The notes under the pieces were generated by a model that was not told the origin of the DNA, did no database searches, and saw nothing but the letters and a program-made list of their open reading frames with translations. From Glycomyces paridis (GTDB lineage: Bacteria; Actinomycetota; Actinomycetes; Mycobacteriales; Micromonosporaceae): DNA of 32,270 nt. The stretch spans positions 25,254 through 57,523 of the forward strand of contig NZ_STGX01000009.1 of assembly GCF_004912155.1 (NCBI RefSeq). The letters run 5' to 3'. Position numbers and translations under genes: made by a program. Position 1 is the first letter of the stretch; every line of letters begins with the position of its first letter. Below are positions 5,802 to 13,056 of the stretch, one piece after another.

Positions 5802-6253
5802 GCGCCCCGAAGCCGACGCGTCGCGTTCCCGCGGCGCTGGCGTACGCGATCCGCGACAGGGACGATTCCCGCTGCGTCGGCTGCGGCGACCGGGTCGACG
5901 GCGACCTGTACCAGACCTGGGCGATCGGGCGGCGCATCCCCTCGGCCCCGCGCGGCACTCCCGCGACTGATCCGCGGATCGTGCTGCCCTCCAACCTGAT
6001 CCTGCTGTGCGGCTACAACGCGGGCTGCCACCGCGCGATCGTCGCCCACCCGAACGAGGCACGCGCCCGGGGCCTTCGCCTGTGGCGCTCTCAGAACCCG
6101 CTCACCGTCCCGGTCCTCGCCTGGACCGGGGCGGCGCGGGGCGCGGTCACACTCGCCAGCCACGTCACGCCGTTCTACGTTGACAACGCCGGCATCCGAG
6201 CCGTCGTCGACCGCCGCCCGAACCCGCTCGCGACCGCCGGGAGGCGGGCATGA
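5798..6253 (+). CDS. HNH-like protein with degenerate active site
   Basis: A 151-aa protein. It keeps the zinc-knuckle scaffold of a phage HNH family: CVGCGDRVDGDLYQTW near residues 24-39, then SNLILLCGYNAGCHRAIVAH and a P..A...GLRLW tail. In that family the segment after the first knuckle usually carries one or two histidines before an R/G-rich loop; here it reads YQTWAIGRRIPSAPRG with no His. The nuclease may therefore be inactive and serve as a binding protein, or use other ligands. The GTG start overlaps the previous stop (GTGA). It lies among early genes, not next to the terminase, where a second, separate HNH is found. Confidence 0.7.
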   Translation: MSAPKPTRRVPAALAYAIRDRDDSRCVGCGDRVDGDLYQTWAIGRRIPSAPRGTPATDPRIVLPSNLILLCGYNAGCHRAIVAHPNEARARGLRLWRSQNPLTVPVLAWTGAARGAVTLASHVTPFYVDNAGIRAVVDRRPNPLATAGRRA

Positions 6254-6579
6254 GCGACATCGCCGAGCGCATCAGCTACCCCGAGGTCGGGGAAGGCCTG
6301 CGCATCACCGTCATATGCGGCCTGTGCGACACGCAGGTGCGCTTCACGTTCAGCGTCGAGGCGTACCCCGAGGAGCCCTGGCGCATCATCCACCACGGCG
6401 CCACCGAGCAGGCCTGCCCCGAGTGCGGCGACTCCGTCAAACTGCCCTCGTGCACCAAGGCCGGCCATGCCTGGCGCGAGGTCAAACGCGCCGGCCGCGA
6501 ACCGCTCATCGTGTGCCTGGTGTGCGGCCACCGACCCCACGTCCGCGACCGGACCTCGCAAGGGGGTGCGAGTGTCTGA
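6250..6579 (+). CDS. Zinc-ribbon-like hypothetical protein
   Basis: A 109-aa protein with three CxxC pairs (VICGLCDTQ; QACPECGDS; IVCLVCGHR) plus His residues, consistent with two small zinc ribbons. No enzymatic motif. GGGAGG lies 5 nt before ATG, and the start overlaps the upstream stop. It directly precedes and slightly overlaps the WhiB-like gene, so the two are likely co-translated. A nucleic-acid or protein adaptor role is inference. Confidence 0.65.
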   Translation: MSDIAERISYPEVGEGLRITVICGLCDTQVRFTFSVEAYPEEPWRIIHHGATEQACPECGDSVKLPSCTKAGHAWREVKRAGREPLIVCLVCGHRPHVRDRTSQGGASV

Positions 6580-7015
6580 CCTGCCAACTACATCGGCCCG
6601 GGTGGGCGCGGTCGCGATCGGCTGCGACCTGCCCGCGGCCCCGCCATGGCTCGACGACGCCGCCTGCCTCGACGTCGACACGGCGCTGTTCTTCTCCGAC
6701 GCCGCCGCGGTCCAGGCCGTGGCGCTGGCGGTCTGCGCGACGTGCCCGGTGACCGAGGCGTGCTGGCGCATGGCCGTGGAAACCGGCTCGACCGGCGTGT
6801 GGGGCGGCACGACGCACCTCGGGCGCCGCCTGGCCGCGACCGGCTTGACGCACTGCGCCGCCGGGCACGAGCTGACCGAGTCGACCGCGCGACTCCGCTC
6901 GGGGTCGGGGTCGTTCTCGGTCGGGTGCCGGGTGTGCGACCGGGACCGGTACCACGCCCGCGGCGCCGACCTGCGCCGCGCCCGCCGCGCTGCCGCGAAG
7001 GAGGCGACCCATTGA
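6572..7015 (+). CDS. WhiB-family Fe-S transcription factor with extra C-terminal zinc module
   Basis: A 147-aa protein. Four cysteines in WhiB spacing (Cys32-X22-Cys55-X2-Cys58-X5-Cys64; CATCPVTEAC) should bind a 4Fe-4S cluster, followed by the family turn GVWGG (75-79). WhiB proteins bind sigma factor and control genes in actinobacteria. The best studied phage copy, in mycobacteriophage TM4, interferes with a host WhiB, affecting septation and superinfection. After the WhiB domain comes a second C-X3-H...C-X2-C unit (CAAGHEL...GCRVCDRDRYH), a zinc-finger type often seen alone in phage proteins. The GTG at 6572 has AAGGGGG upstream; a GTG at 6566 is an alternative. It ends overlapping the replication initiator start. 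Confidence 0.9.
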   Translation: MSDLPTTSARVGAVAIGCDLPAAPPWLDDAACLDVDTALFFSDAAAVQAVALAVCATCPVTEACWRMAVETGSTGVWGGTTHLGRRLAATGLTHCAAGHELTESTARLRSGSGSFSVGCRVCDRDRYHARGADLRRARRAAAKEATH

Positions 7016-8025
7016 GCGACACCGACGACCAGCAGTTGAAGAAGTTCTATCTGACCGAGCAGGTCAAGGCCTCCGGGATGCTGCCCTCGGACCGGCTGAT
7101 CATGATGTACCTCATCGATCTCGCCGAGCTGTACGGCGACGGCCAGTTCTGGTTCGTGCCCGAGGGCCGCACGCCCTCGCACACGGACCTGACCGAGTGG
7201 ACGGGCCTGGGCCGGTCGACCGTGAAGGCGTGCCTGAACCGCCTGGAGCGCACCGGCTGGATCAAGCGCGACCGCCCGGCGACTGCGGACGCGCTCGGGC
7301 GCGGCGAGCGCACCGGCTACCGGCTCGCGGCCGGCGAGCACGTCGAACGCGAGAAGCCGCAGCGCCCCGCGAACCCGACCCGCCCGCAACCGGCACCCCG
7401 GCCAGCCGTTGGCCTGGTCCAGCCGTTGGCCGAGGGTAGGCCAGAAGATGACCTAGGCCAGCCGTTGGCCGAGGGTAGGCCAGCCGTTGGCTCACCCCTA
7501 GGCCAGCCGTTGGACCCCCCTAGGCCAGCCGTTGGCCACAATAACCACCCCCCTACGGGGGTTGGTTCTACCCAAGATCCCCACCTCGACCAACAGACCC
7601 CACCGTCGACGGCTGACGCCGCCGCCGCGGCGCCGGCGCTTCCGGGTCTCGACGTCGACGCCCAGACCCCGCCGACCAAGCCGAAGCCGAAGCGCAAGCG
7701 CGCCACGAAGCCGAAGTCGTCGACGTCGTCGGCGCCGAGTGAGGGCCAGCGGGTCAACGCGCTCGCCCGCCGCTACACCGACGTCGTCAAGCTCTCGCCG
7801 TTCCTGGCCGTCGCCGGCGTTGTGCGCACCGCGGTCCGCTCCGGCGACTACACCGACGAGCAGATCGGCGCCGCCCTCGACCGCCTCGCCGACCCCGACC
7901 ACCGCCGGTCGGTCACGGCGAACACGCTGCGCATCGCCATCGAAGGCGACCGCTCCCGATCACCGGCCCGCGCCGCCGCCTACACCGACCCGACCGACAC
8001 CGCCGGCTACTACGAGGAGCTGTGA
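7012..8025 (+). CDS. Phage replication initiator (winged-helix, origin within gene)
   Basis: A 337-aa protein. The N-terminal 110 residues form a winged helix typical of phage/plasmid initiators (HTDLTEWTGLGRSTVKACLN, then RLERTGWIKRD as recognition helix and wing). The central 100 residues are a low-complexity Pro/Gly linker coded by the iteron array, followed by a Lys/Arg patch (KPKPKRKRATKPK). The C-terminal 85 residues form a helical domain (VNALARRYTDVVKLSPFLAV) that may contact the helicase or its loader. The gene is immediately followed by a DnaC-type ATPase, the lambda O/P arrangement. The start is TTG with AAGGAGG 7 nt upstream, overlapping the WhiB stop. Replication function is inference from domain, repeats and neighbour. 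Confidence 0.82.
   Translation: MSDTDDQQLKKFYLTEQVKASGMLPSDRLIMMYLIDLAELYGDGQFWFVPEGRTPSHTDLTEWTGLGRSTVKACLNRLERTGWIKRDRPATADALGRGERTGYRLAAGEHVEREKPQRPANPTRPQPAPRPAVGLVQPLAEGRPEDDLGQPLAEGRPAVGSPLGQPLDPPRPAVGHNNHPPTGVGSTQDPHLDQQTPPSTADAAAAAPALPGLDVDAQTPPTKPKPKRKRATKPKSSTSSAPSEGQRVNALARRYTDVVKLSPFLAVAGVVRTAVRSGDYTDEQIGAALDRLADPDHRRSVTANTLRIAIEGDRSRSPARAAAYTDPTDTAGYYEEL
7402..7535 (+). repeat. Iteron array inside the replication initiator gene
   Basis: Six exact copies of CCAGCCGTTGG start at 7402, 7419, 7458, 7480, 7503 and 7525, and a degraded copy starts at 7441 (CCAGAAGATG). Steps are 17, 22, 17, 22, 23 and 22 bp, close to two helical turns for most. Three copies are read as P-A-V-G and three as Q-P-L, i.e. 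in two different codon phases. The conservation is therefore at DNA level, not protein level. Many copies are extended to TAGGCCAGCCGTTGGCC. This is the expected form of initiator binding sites at a replication origin. Confidence 0.85.
7543..7567. other. Near-perfect palindrome next to iterons, candidate origin element
   Basis: A 25-bp imperfect palindrome centred at 7555 (arms AACCACCCCC and GGGGGTTGGTT around CTAC) directly follows the last iteron and a short CACAATAA stretch, the most A/T-rich spot nearby. Together with the iterons (7402-7535) it would form the origin: binding sites plus an unwinding or hairpin element. Assignment is by analogy with lambda-type origins. Confidence 0.55.
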
Positions 8026-8030
8026 CACCC

Positions 8031-8822
8031 ATGACCGCGAACATCGCCCTACCGGCCCGCCGCGAGCAGGCGCGCTGCCCCGAGCACCCCGACCAGCCGA
8101 TCGCGCACTGCGGGCCGTGCCGGTCCGAGCTGATCGGCCGCACCAACCTCGACCGCGAGCACGGCATGACCGACGCCGCCGACCCCGACGCCGCCCACAA
8201 CAACCTCACCCGGCGCCGCCAGATCGCCCGCAACCGCTGGGAAGCCCTCGTCGACGACGAGTTCGCCACCGCGAGCCTCGCCGACTTCGCCGACGTCCCC
8301 CGCGAGGCCCTCGCCGTCGTCGCCGTCTGGAACCGCGGCGGCGACGTCGTCCCGTGGCTGCGGATCTCCGGCCTCACCGGCACCGGCAAGACCCACCTCA
8401 TGTACGCGATCGGTCGGGCCGTGGTGACCGGCCAGCGGCCCGTCGGGGAGTGGATCGCGACCACCGCGCCCGCGATGTACGCGGCCATGCGGCCCTCGGC
8501 CGAAAACCCCGCCCTCGCCCGCTACCGGCTCCAGACCACACCGCTCCTGCTGCTCGACGACGTCGGCGTGAACAAGCACACCGAGTGGATTGAGGAGGTC
8601 ACGCACGACGTGCTCGACGAACGCTACCGCCGCCACCTCCCGGTCCTCATGACCACCAACCTCGAAACCGCCGACCTCAAGGCCGCGATCGGCGACCGCA
8701 TGACCTCGCGGCTGCGCCAGCGCTGCCTGAGCATCGTCCTCGAAGGCCCCGACCGGCGCCGCCCGCCGACCCTCGAAGGCCTCGGCCTCGCCGCGCTCGA
8801 CCTCACGGTCGGTGCCGCATGA
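8031..8822 (+). CDS. DnaC/IstB-like AAA+ helicase loader
   Basis: A 263-aa ATPase that would load the host replicative helicase at the phage origin. Walker A is GLTGTGKTH (about residue 114), Walker B is LLLLDDVG (about 172), sensor I is VLMTTN, and RMTSRLRQRC holds the arginine-finger region. The N-terminus carries a C-x2-H...C-x2-C zinc knuckle (CPEHPDQPIAHCGPCRSE), as in DnaC-like loaders of actinophages. It pairs with the initiator gene upstream. A GTG at 8022 overlapping the previous stop is an alternative start. I chose ATG because GAGGAG sits only 2 nt before the GTG and 11 nt before the ATG; neither spacing is ideal. Confidence 0.88.
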   Translation: MTANIALPARREQARCPEHPDQPIAHCGPCRSELIGRTNLDREHGMTDAADPDAAHNNLTRRRQIARNRWEALVDDEFATASLADFADVPREALAVVAVWNRGGDVVPWLRISGLTGTGKTHLMYAIGRAVVTGQRPVGEWIATTAPAMYAAMRPSAENPALARYRLQTTPLLLLDDVGVNKHTEWIEEVTHDVLDERYRRHLPVLMTTNLETADLKAAIGDRMTSRLRQRCLSIVLEGPDRRRPPTLEGLGLAALDLTVGAA

Positions 8823-9097
8823 GCACCTACGGCATCCCCGCGCACATCCAGTCCCAGCTCGACCAACAGCACGCCGCGATGACCACCGCGCTGAGCGAAC
8901 TGCGCGCGAAGCTCGACCGGGCCGGCATCGGCGACCTCGACGCGCCCGAGCGCGTCATCGGCATCCGCACCGTCCTCACCCTCGCCCCGAACACCACCCG
9001 CGACGTCCTGCTCTCCCTCGCCGCGATCGCGATCTCGCACCTGTACGACACCGACACCGCCCTCCTCGACGACCTCGAAGGAATCGACCCGTCATGA
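8819..9097 (+). CDS. Hypothetical protein after helicase loader
   Basis: A 92-aa, mostly helical protein (QSQLDQQHAAMTTALSELRA; VLLSLAAIAISHLYDTDTAL) with no recognised domain. It starts in ATGA overlap with the loader stop. Its own tail overlaps the next ATG, so it belongs to the replication operon. A small accessory replication role is possible only by position. Confidence 0.65.
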   Translation: MSTYGIPAHIQSQLDQQHAAMTTALSELRAKLDRAGIGDLDAPERVIGIRTVLTLAPNTTRDVLLSLAAIAISHLYDTDTALLDDLEGIDPS

Positions 9098-9267
9098 CCG
9101 ACACCGACACGTGCGAGCGGTGCGAGGGCACCGGCGAGGCCTACGTGGCCCACTACGGCGGGCACACCGTCCCGTGCGGCGCCTGCGGCGGCACCGGCAC
9201 CACACCCAACACCGACCAGAACGCGGCCCTCGAAACGAAGCGGAGGACACCTCATGACCGGCCCTAA
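9094..9267 (+). CDS. DnaJ-type zinc-finger miniprotein
   Basis: A 57-aa protein containing two CxxCxGxG units (CERCEGTGEA and CGACGGTGTT), the zinc-binding repeat of the DnaJ cysteine-rich domain, with no J domain. Such stand-alone modules are common in actinophages and are probably structural or protein-binding. The ATG overlaps the preceding stop (ATGA), and the end overlaps the next gene by 14 nt. Confidence 0.65.
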   Translation: MTDTDTCERCEGTGEAYVAHYGGHTVPCGACGGTGTTPNTDQNAALETKRRTPHDRP

Positions 9268-9484
9268 CAACGAGTACCGGCACGCCAACACGTGCGAGGC
9301 AACCGGAAAGCGTGCCTACCTCACCCGCAAAGGAGCGCGGCAGAACCGCCGCGCCACGAACCAGCGCACCGGCGAGTCTGCCTCCCAGCTCGCCGTCTAC
9401 CGGTGCGAGCACTGCGACCTCTTCCACATCGGACACCTGCCGTCCCGCCTTCGCGCAGAGCGGGCCACGGACGGCCCCCAGTGA
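9254..9484 (+). CDS. Small Cys/His protein
   Basis: A 76-aa basic protein. A single C...YLTRKGARQNRRAT segment is followed by VYRCEHCDLFHIGHLPSRLR, whose CxxC-x3-HxxH pattern looks like a small zinc finger. I recall similar small proteins from actinophage early regions, with unknown function. CGGAGG lies upstream of ATG within the preceding gene. The final GTGA overlaps the next start. Confidence 0.65.
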   Translation: MTGPNNEYRHANTCEATGKRAYLTRKGARQNRRATNQRTGESASQLAVYRCEHCDLFHIGHLPSRLRAERATDGPQ

Positions 9485-9747
9485 CCGCCACCGACGACTT
9501 CGCGCGGTTCGCCGCCGCCTGGCGCAGCGCCTTCGACGCCCTCGGCGAGGGCCTGGCCGAGGCGCTCGCCGCCCTCAACCGCGCGCTGGCCGACACCGTG
9601 GACGAGGCCGGCGGGCCCCGCCAGGTCGTGCACGGCCCGCCCGTCCGCCGCCACCGTGCACCCCGCGACCACGCCTCCAACACCGCCATGGCGGCCCGTT
9701 CCCGGGCCGTCGCCACCACGCAACGCAACGCGCTTCGGCGCCGATAG
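9481..9747 (+). CDS. Hypothetical protein
   Basis: An 88-aa protein. The N-terminal amphipathic helix (DFARFAAAWRSAFDALGEGL) is followed by a basic tail (RSRAVATTQRNALRRR) that could bind nucleic acid. No recognised family. The GTG start overlaps the preceding stop. Seven nucleotides separate it from the Nudix gene, which has its own TAGGAG ribosome site. Confidence 0.55.
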   Translation: MTATDDFARFAAAWRSAFDALGEGLAEALAALNRALADTVDEAGGPRQVVHGPPVRRHRAPRDHASNTAMAARSRAVATTQRNALRRR

Positions 9748-9754
9748 GAGCACC

Positions 9755-11071
9755 ATGAACGACCAGACCCCGACCGTGCCGCCGCTCGTCGCGGCCGCCC
9801 ACGCCGTCGACGAGCGACTGCCCGCCGCGTGGGCGCGCGTGGCCGACTACCTCGCCGTCTACGGCGATCCGACCGGGAAGCTCGGCGGGCGCAAGGCCGA
9901 CGGCGACCGCGTCGCCGAACTCCGCGCCGAGGACCTCCACGTCGTCTGCGACGCCCTCGAAGCGCTCCTCGACGTCGACGCCGCCACCGCGCCCGGGGCC
10001 GACGGCGATCTCGTGTTCTACGCCGACACCGACCTCCGCGCTCTCGTCGAGCGCACCGCCGCCGAGGCGCTGCGGAAGGCGCTGCCCGAGTCTCGCGCGC
10101 TGATCCTCGACACCGACTACCCCAACGCTGCCGCCGCTGTCGTGGCCGCGGTGTGGGGCCCGATCGAGCGCGCCGCGTTCGTCGCCGCGGCTACGGTCGG
10201 CCGCGAGGAGGCCGCCCGCCACGACGCGGGCTGCCACGGCCGGATCGCCGCCACCGACATCGCCGACGAGATTCTCCTCGGCGACGACGGCACCGAGCGC
10301 CCCCACAAGCCGTGCAAGGCCCCGCCCTCCTCGACCGTTGACGACCTCGCCCTCATGCTCGACGAGGTCCTGTTCCACGTCACGCCCCTGCCCGCGCACA
10401 CCCGCTACCAGAGCCGCCTCGCCCCCGAAGCGCTCGCACAGACCGCAGCCACCGTCGCCACCGCCACCGCCAAGGCCCGGCCTGCCGTCGCGTACACGGC
10501 CGACCTCGTGTGGATCTGGGGCGACCACGTGGCAATGGTCCGCCGCGGCCCTGGCGTGTACGCCGGGCACCTCGCCCTGCCCGGCGGGCACGTCGAACCC
10601 GACGAGACCAGCCTCGCCGCGGCCGTCCGCGAAGCCGGCGAAGAGATCGGCATCGGCCTCAACCCCGCGAAGCTCATCCAAGTCCCGAAGGTGTTCGACG
10701 CGCCCGGCCGCGACCCGAGGGGCCGCGTCGTCTCCGTCGCCTACACCACCCGCTCCAGCGCACCGACCGACGGCATCCGTCTCGCCCTCCGCGCCGGCGA
10801 CGACGCCGCCGAGGCCCTCTGGGTGCCCACCCGCGACGTCATCCGCGCTGGCGTGCTCCCGGTCGCGTTCGACCACCGCGTGATCGTGATGGCCGCGCTC
10901 GAAGCCCTCGGCGAGCGCGAGTTCGCCACCGCCAGCGCCGATGAGGTCGCGACCGGCGGGATCGTGATCAACGTCGACCCGGTCGCCCACGCCGGATCGG
11001 TCGACGAGGCCTTCGCCGCCGGCCGCGCGGCCATGCTCCGCGACCTCCACCGCCGCGGCGGTCTCAGGTGA
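9755..11071 (+). CDS. Nudix hydrolase fused to a long N-terminal extension
   Basis: A 438-aa protein. Residues about 250-410 form a Nudix domain with an intact box: G278-HVEPD-E284-x7-R292-E-A-G-E-E-I-G. The flanking FDAPGRDPRGRVVSVAY and LPVAFDHRVIVMAALEAL match the ADP-ribose/NMN-type pyrophosphatase branch of the family, which cleaves X-P-P-ribose compounds with Mg2+. The first ~240 residues are not recognised; they are helical and acidic, with one Cys/His cluster (DAGCHGRIA). A nucleotide-pool or NAD-metabolite role during infection is likely, but the exact substrate cannot be read. It is the largest early gene, with TAGGAG 6 nt before ATG, and overlaps the next gene by GTGA. Confidence 0.85.
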   Translation: MNDQTPTVPPLVAAAHAVDERLPAAWARVADYLAVYGDPTGKLGGRKADGDRVAELRAEDLHVVCDALEALLDVDAATAPGADGDLVFYADTDLRALVERTAAEALRKALPESRALILDTDYPNAAAAVVAAVWGPIERAAFVAAATVGREEAARHDAGCHGRIAATDIADEILLGDDGTERPHKPCKAPPSSTVDDLALMLDEVLFHVTPLPAHTRYQSRLAPEALAQTAATVATATAKARPAVAYTADLVWIWGDHVAMVRRGPGVYAGHLALPGGHVEPDETSLAAAVREAGEEIGIGLNPAKLIQVPKVFDAPGRDPRGRVVSVAYTTRSSAPTDGIRLALRAGDDAAEALWVPTRDVIRAGVLPVAFDHRVIVMAALEALGEREFATASADEVATGGIVINVDPVAHAGSVDEAFAAGRAAMLRDLHRRGGLR

Positions 11072-11319
11072 GCGCCCGCGCCGAGGCCTCGCGCCTCCAC
11101 GAGGCCGGGGAGTTCCACGACCCGAAGGCGTGCATGGAGTGCCAGGCCTGGCGTATCGCCCAGGCGCTCCGCGGTGCGGGCCCCGGCGCCGCCAAGCAGG
11201 CCGCCGAGCGCCTCCGCGACGACGCGAAGCGCACCGCCCCGCCCCGGGCCTACCGGTTCGCCGCCGGCCCCACCGTGCTCGACCCCAACCCGTTCACGCG
11301 CCTCGCCGACATGAGCTGA
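11068..11319 (+). CDS. Hypothetical protein with CxxC
   Basis: An 83-aa protein. The N-terminus (ASRLHEAGEFHDPKACMECQ) has a single CxxC pair; the middle is helical and basic, and the C-terminus is Pro-rich. No family recognised. The GTG start overlaps the Nudix stop. It is followed by an 11-bp hairpin. Confidence 0.55.
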   Translation: MSARAEASRLHEAGEFHDPKACMECQAWRIAQALRGAGPGAAKQAAERLRDDAKRTAPPRAYRFAAGPTVLDPNPFTRLADMS

Positions 11320-11330
11320 GCGCCCGACCC

Positions 11331-11359
11331 GGCGGCGCTGGCCGACCACCAGCGCCGCC
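11331..11359 (+). terminator. 11-bp GC hairpin in the early operon
   Basis: GGCGGCGCTGG (11331-11341) pairs perfectly with CCAGCGCCGCC (11349-11359), loop 7 nt. It lies in the 78-nt gap before the 11398 gene, in a Cys/Asn/His-codon-rich tract (CACCACCAGGA repeated). No T-run; partial terminator or mRNA boundary. Confidence 0.5.
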
Positions 11360-11397
11360 ACACCACCAGGACACCCACAACACCACCAGGAGCGCAC

Positions 11398-12228
11398 ATG
11401 CGGACCGAATGCCTGATCTGCCGCGAGCCCCTCAACGGCACGACGTACCTGTGCGGGCGCGACATCGGCATCGCCAAGGGGAACCTCGCGTTCATCGCCG
11501 CGACCGCCGTCGACCTTGAGGTGACCGTGCAGCGCCTCGACCGCCGCGGCGACCGCGGCCCCGCCCACCACGCCGGAGGCGGCGACGCGGTCCCGCTTCC
11601 GTACAACGCCGGCGCCGCCGAGGTCCGCACCGAGATCCACGCCGCCATGGTCGGCCTCGCCACATGGGTCGCCAACACCCGCCGCGACAACGGCGGGCAC
11701 GTCCTCCTCGCCCGCGTCGCCGTCAAGGCCGGCCCGGACGCCGAGGCCGCCGCCGCCGCCCGCTACCTCGCCGCGAACCTCCGCTGGATCGCCGGCCACC
11801 CGAACGCCGGCGACGTCTACACCGCGATCACCGCCACCGCCCGCAAGCTCGCCCACACGTGCGGGCACCGGCCCGCCATGACCGACCTCGGCCTGTGCGG
11901 CACCCCCGGCTGCGACGGGCAGCTGCGCGCCCCCGTCGGCGCCCGCGAGGTCCGGTGCCGCGGCTGCGGCGCCCCCTGGTCCGTGGCCGCGATCCGCGAC
12001 ATGCTCCTCGACTGGGCCGCCGACAGGCTCTTCACCGCCGCCGAACTCGCCCCGATCCTCTCCCGCGTCCACCGCCGCCGCATCCCCAAGGGCACCATCG
12101 GCTCCTGGGCCACCCGCGGCCACCTCGAACAACGCGGCCGCCTCCCCAACGGCACCGCGCTCTACCGCCTCGCCGACGCCCGCGACGTCGCCGCCACCAT
12201 GTACCCCGAGAAGGAACTGGCAGCATGA
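11398..12228 (+). CDS. Zinc-ribbon/HTH phage protein
   Basis: A 276-aa protein. It begins with a zinc knuckle (CLICREPLNGTTYLCGRD). The middle is helical. At about residues 160-200 it has a zinc-ribbon cluster (CGHR...LCGTPGCDGQL, then VRCRGCGAPW). The last ~80 residues form a helix-turn-helix with wing (FTAAELAPILSRVHRRRIPK, GTIGSWATRGHLEQRG). This layout I associate with actinophage proteins annotated only as HTH-domain proteins; DNA binding is likely and the target unknown. CAGGAGC lies 6 nt upstream of ATG. Confidence 0.75.
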   Translation: MRTECLICREPLNGTTYLCGRDIGIAKGNLAFIAATAVDLEVTVQRLDRRGDRGPAHHAGGGDAVPLPYNAGAAEVRTEIHAAMVGLATWVANTRRDNGGHVLLARVAVKAGPDAEAAAAARYLAANLRWIAGHPNAGDVYTAITATARKLAHTCGHRPAMTDLGLCGTPGCDGQLRAPVGAREVRCRGCGAPWSVAAIRDMLLDWAADRLFTAAELAPILSRVHRRRIPKGTIGSWATRGHLEQRGRLPNGTALYRLADARDVAATMYPEKELAA

Positions 12229-12791
12229 CCGACCAGCTCAACCGCACCGACGCCCTGAAAGCCTTCGTCGACGCCCGCATCGACCAGGACGAGGCCACCG
12301 CCCGCGAAGCATCCCAAGCCATCGGAGACGGCATCTGGGCCGCCCGAGCCCGACAGGTCCGCTCAGCGCACCGGGCCCTCGTCGCCGACACCGTGGCCGA
12401 ACGCCACATCGCCCGCCACGACCCACGCCGCGTCCTCCTCCAGGCCGCCGCCCTCCGCGCCATCCTCGCCGCCCACTCCCTCACCGACCACGTCGTCGAC
12501 TACGGGAGCGGCACCGAGGACCTCGGGTGCGTCACCTGCCACGACTGGGACGGCGTCACCGTCGGCCACGGCTACTGCGACACCCTCCTCGCGCTGGCCG
12601 CCATATGGGAGGACGACCCGCACTGGGACACCGCATGGTGCACCCACCGCGAGACCATCGAGGTCGACACCACCGGCAGCCAGACCGACTCGTTCTTCCT
12701 GCACCACTCCTATCGCGCCAGGGCCTACGCCCAGCAGTGCACCCTCTGCGGGCACGTCTCCACGTCGACCGCCAGGACCGAGGACGCATGA
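12225..12791 (+). CDS. DUF6221-like actinophage protein
   Basis: A 188-aa protein. The N-terminal segment (LKAFVDARIDQDEATAREA, later AERHIARHDPRRVLLQAAAL, RAIL) and the later CDTLLALAAIWEDDPHW follow the pattern I remember for DUF6221, a family common in Streptomyces-type genomes and phages. Its function is unknown. The C-terminus adds two CxxC pairs (GCVTCHDW; QCTLCGHV). The ATG overlaps the preceding stop (ATGA). It is the last gene of the early operon before the 13008-13032 terminator. Confidence 0.7.
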   Translation: MTDQLNRTDALKAFVDARIDQDEATAREASQAIGDGIWAARARQVRSAHRALVADTVAERHIARHDPRRVLLQAAALRAILAAHSLTDHVVDYGSGTEDLGCVTCHDWDGVTVGHGYCDTLLALAAIWEDDPHWDTAWCTHRETIEVDTTGSQTDSFFLHHSYRARAYAQQCTLCGHVSTSTARTEDA

Positions 12792-13007
12792 TCGACCACA
12801 ACAGGACCACCCCGCCTTGACACGCGCCCCACCAGCATGCAAGCATCTACTTCATAGGCTCGCGTGAACCCTCGGTTCGGCGGGCCTGTGGCGTCTCGGC
12901 CAACGGAGTTACGCCGCCCGAGACACCCCGAGCAACGTCCTGATCGACTGTGGCACCTCGGAACCGGGCCCCGCATGTGGTGTGCAGGGCCCACTACGAA
13001 CCATCCG

Positions 13008-13032
13008 GCCAGCGCCCACCCGCGCTGGCTTT
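13008..13032 (+). terminator. Intrinsic terminator ending the early operon
   Basis: GCCAGCGC (13008-13015) pairs with GCGCTGGC (13022-13029), loop 6 nt, followed by TTTCGTCG. It lies in the 265-nt gap 12792-13056, which also holds a TTGACA hexamer (12817-12822) but no convincing -10 box. I see no credible gene in the gap. Confidence 0.6.
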
Positions 13033-13056
13033 CGTCGTGTACGGGGGTGGTCGACC

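Noticed and set aside
7402..7535. Short regular repeats considered as a CRISPR array
   Set aside because: Repeats are only 11-17 bp, spacers are as short as 6-12 bp and partly repeat themselves, and the whole lies inside an open gene. Iterons fit better.
9575..11050. Long reverse-strand open frame (491 codons)
   Set aside because: It mirrors the Nudix gene and its neighbours. In such GC-rich DNA antisense frames stay open by codon bias. The product is Gly/Val/Glu low complexity with no domain, and no ribosome site is seen.
12817..12846. TTGACA hexamer considered as a late promoter
   Set aside because: No convincing -10 box at 16-19 bp (AAGCAT at best); not listed as a promoter.
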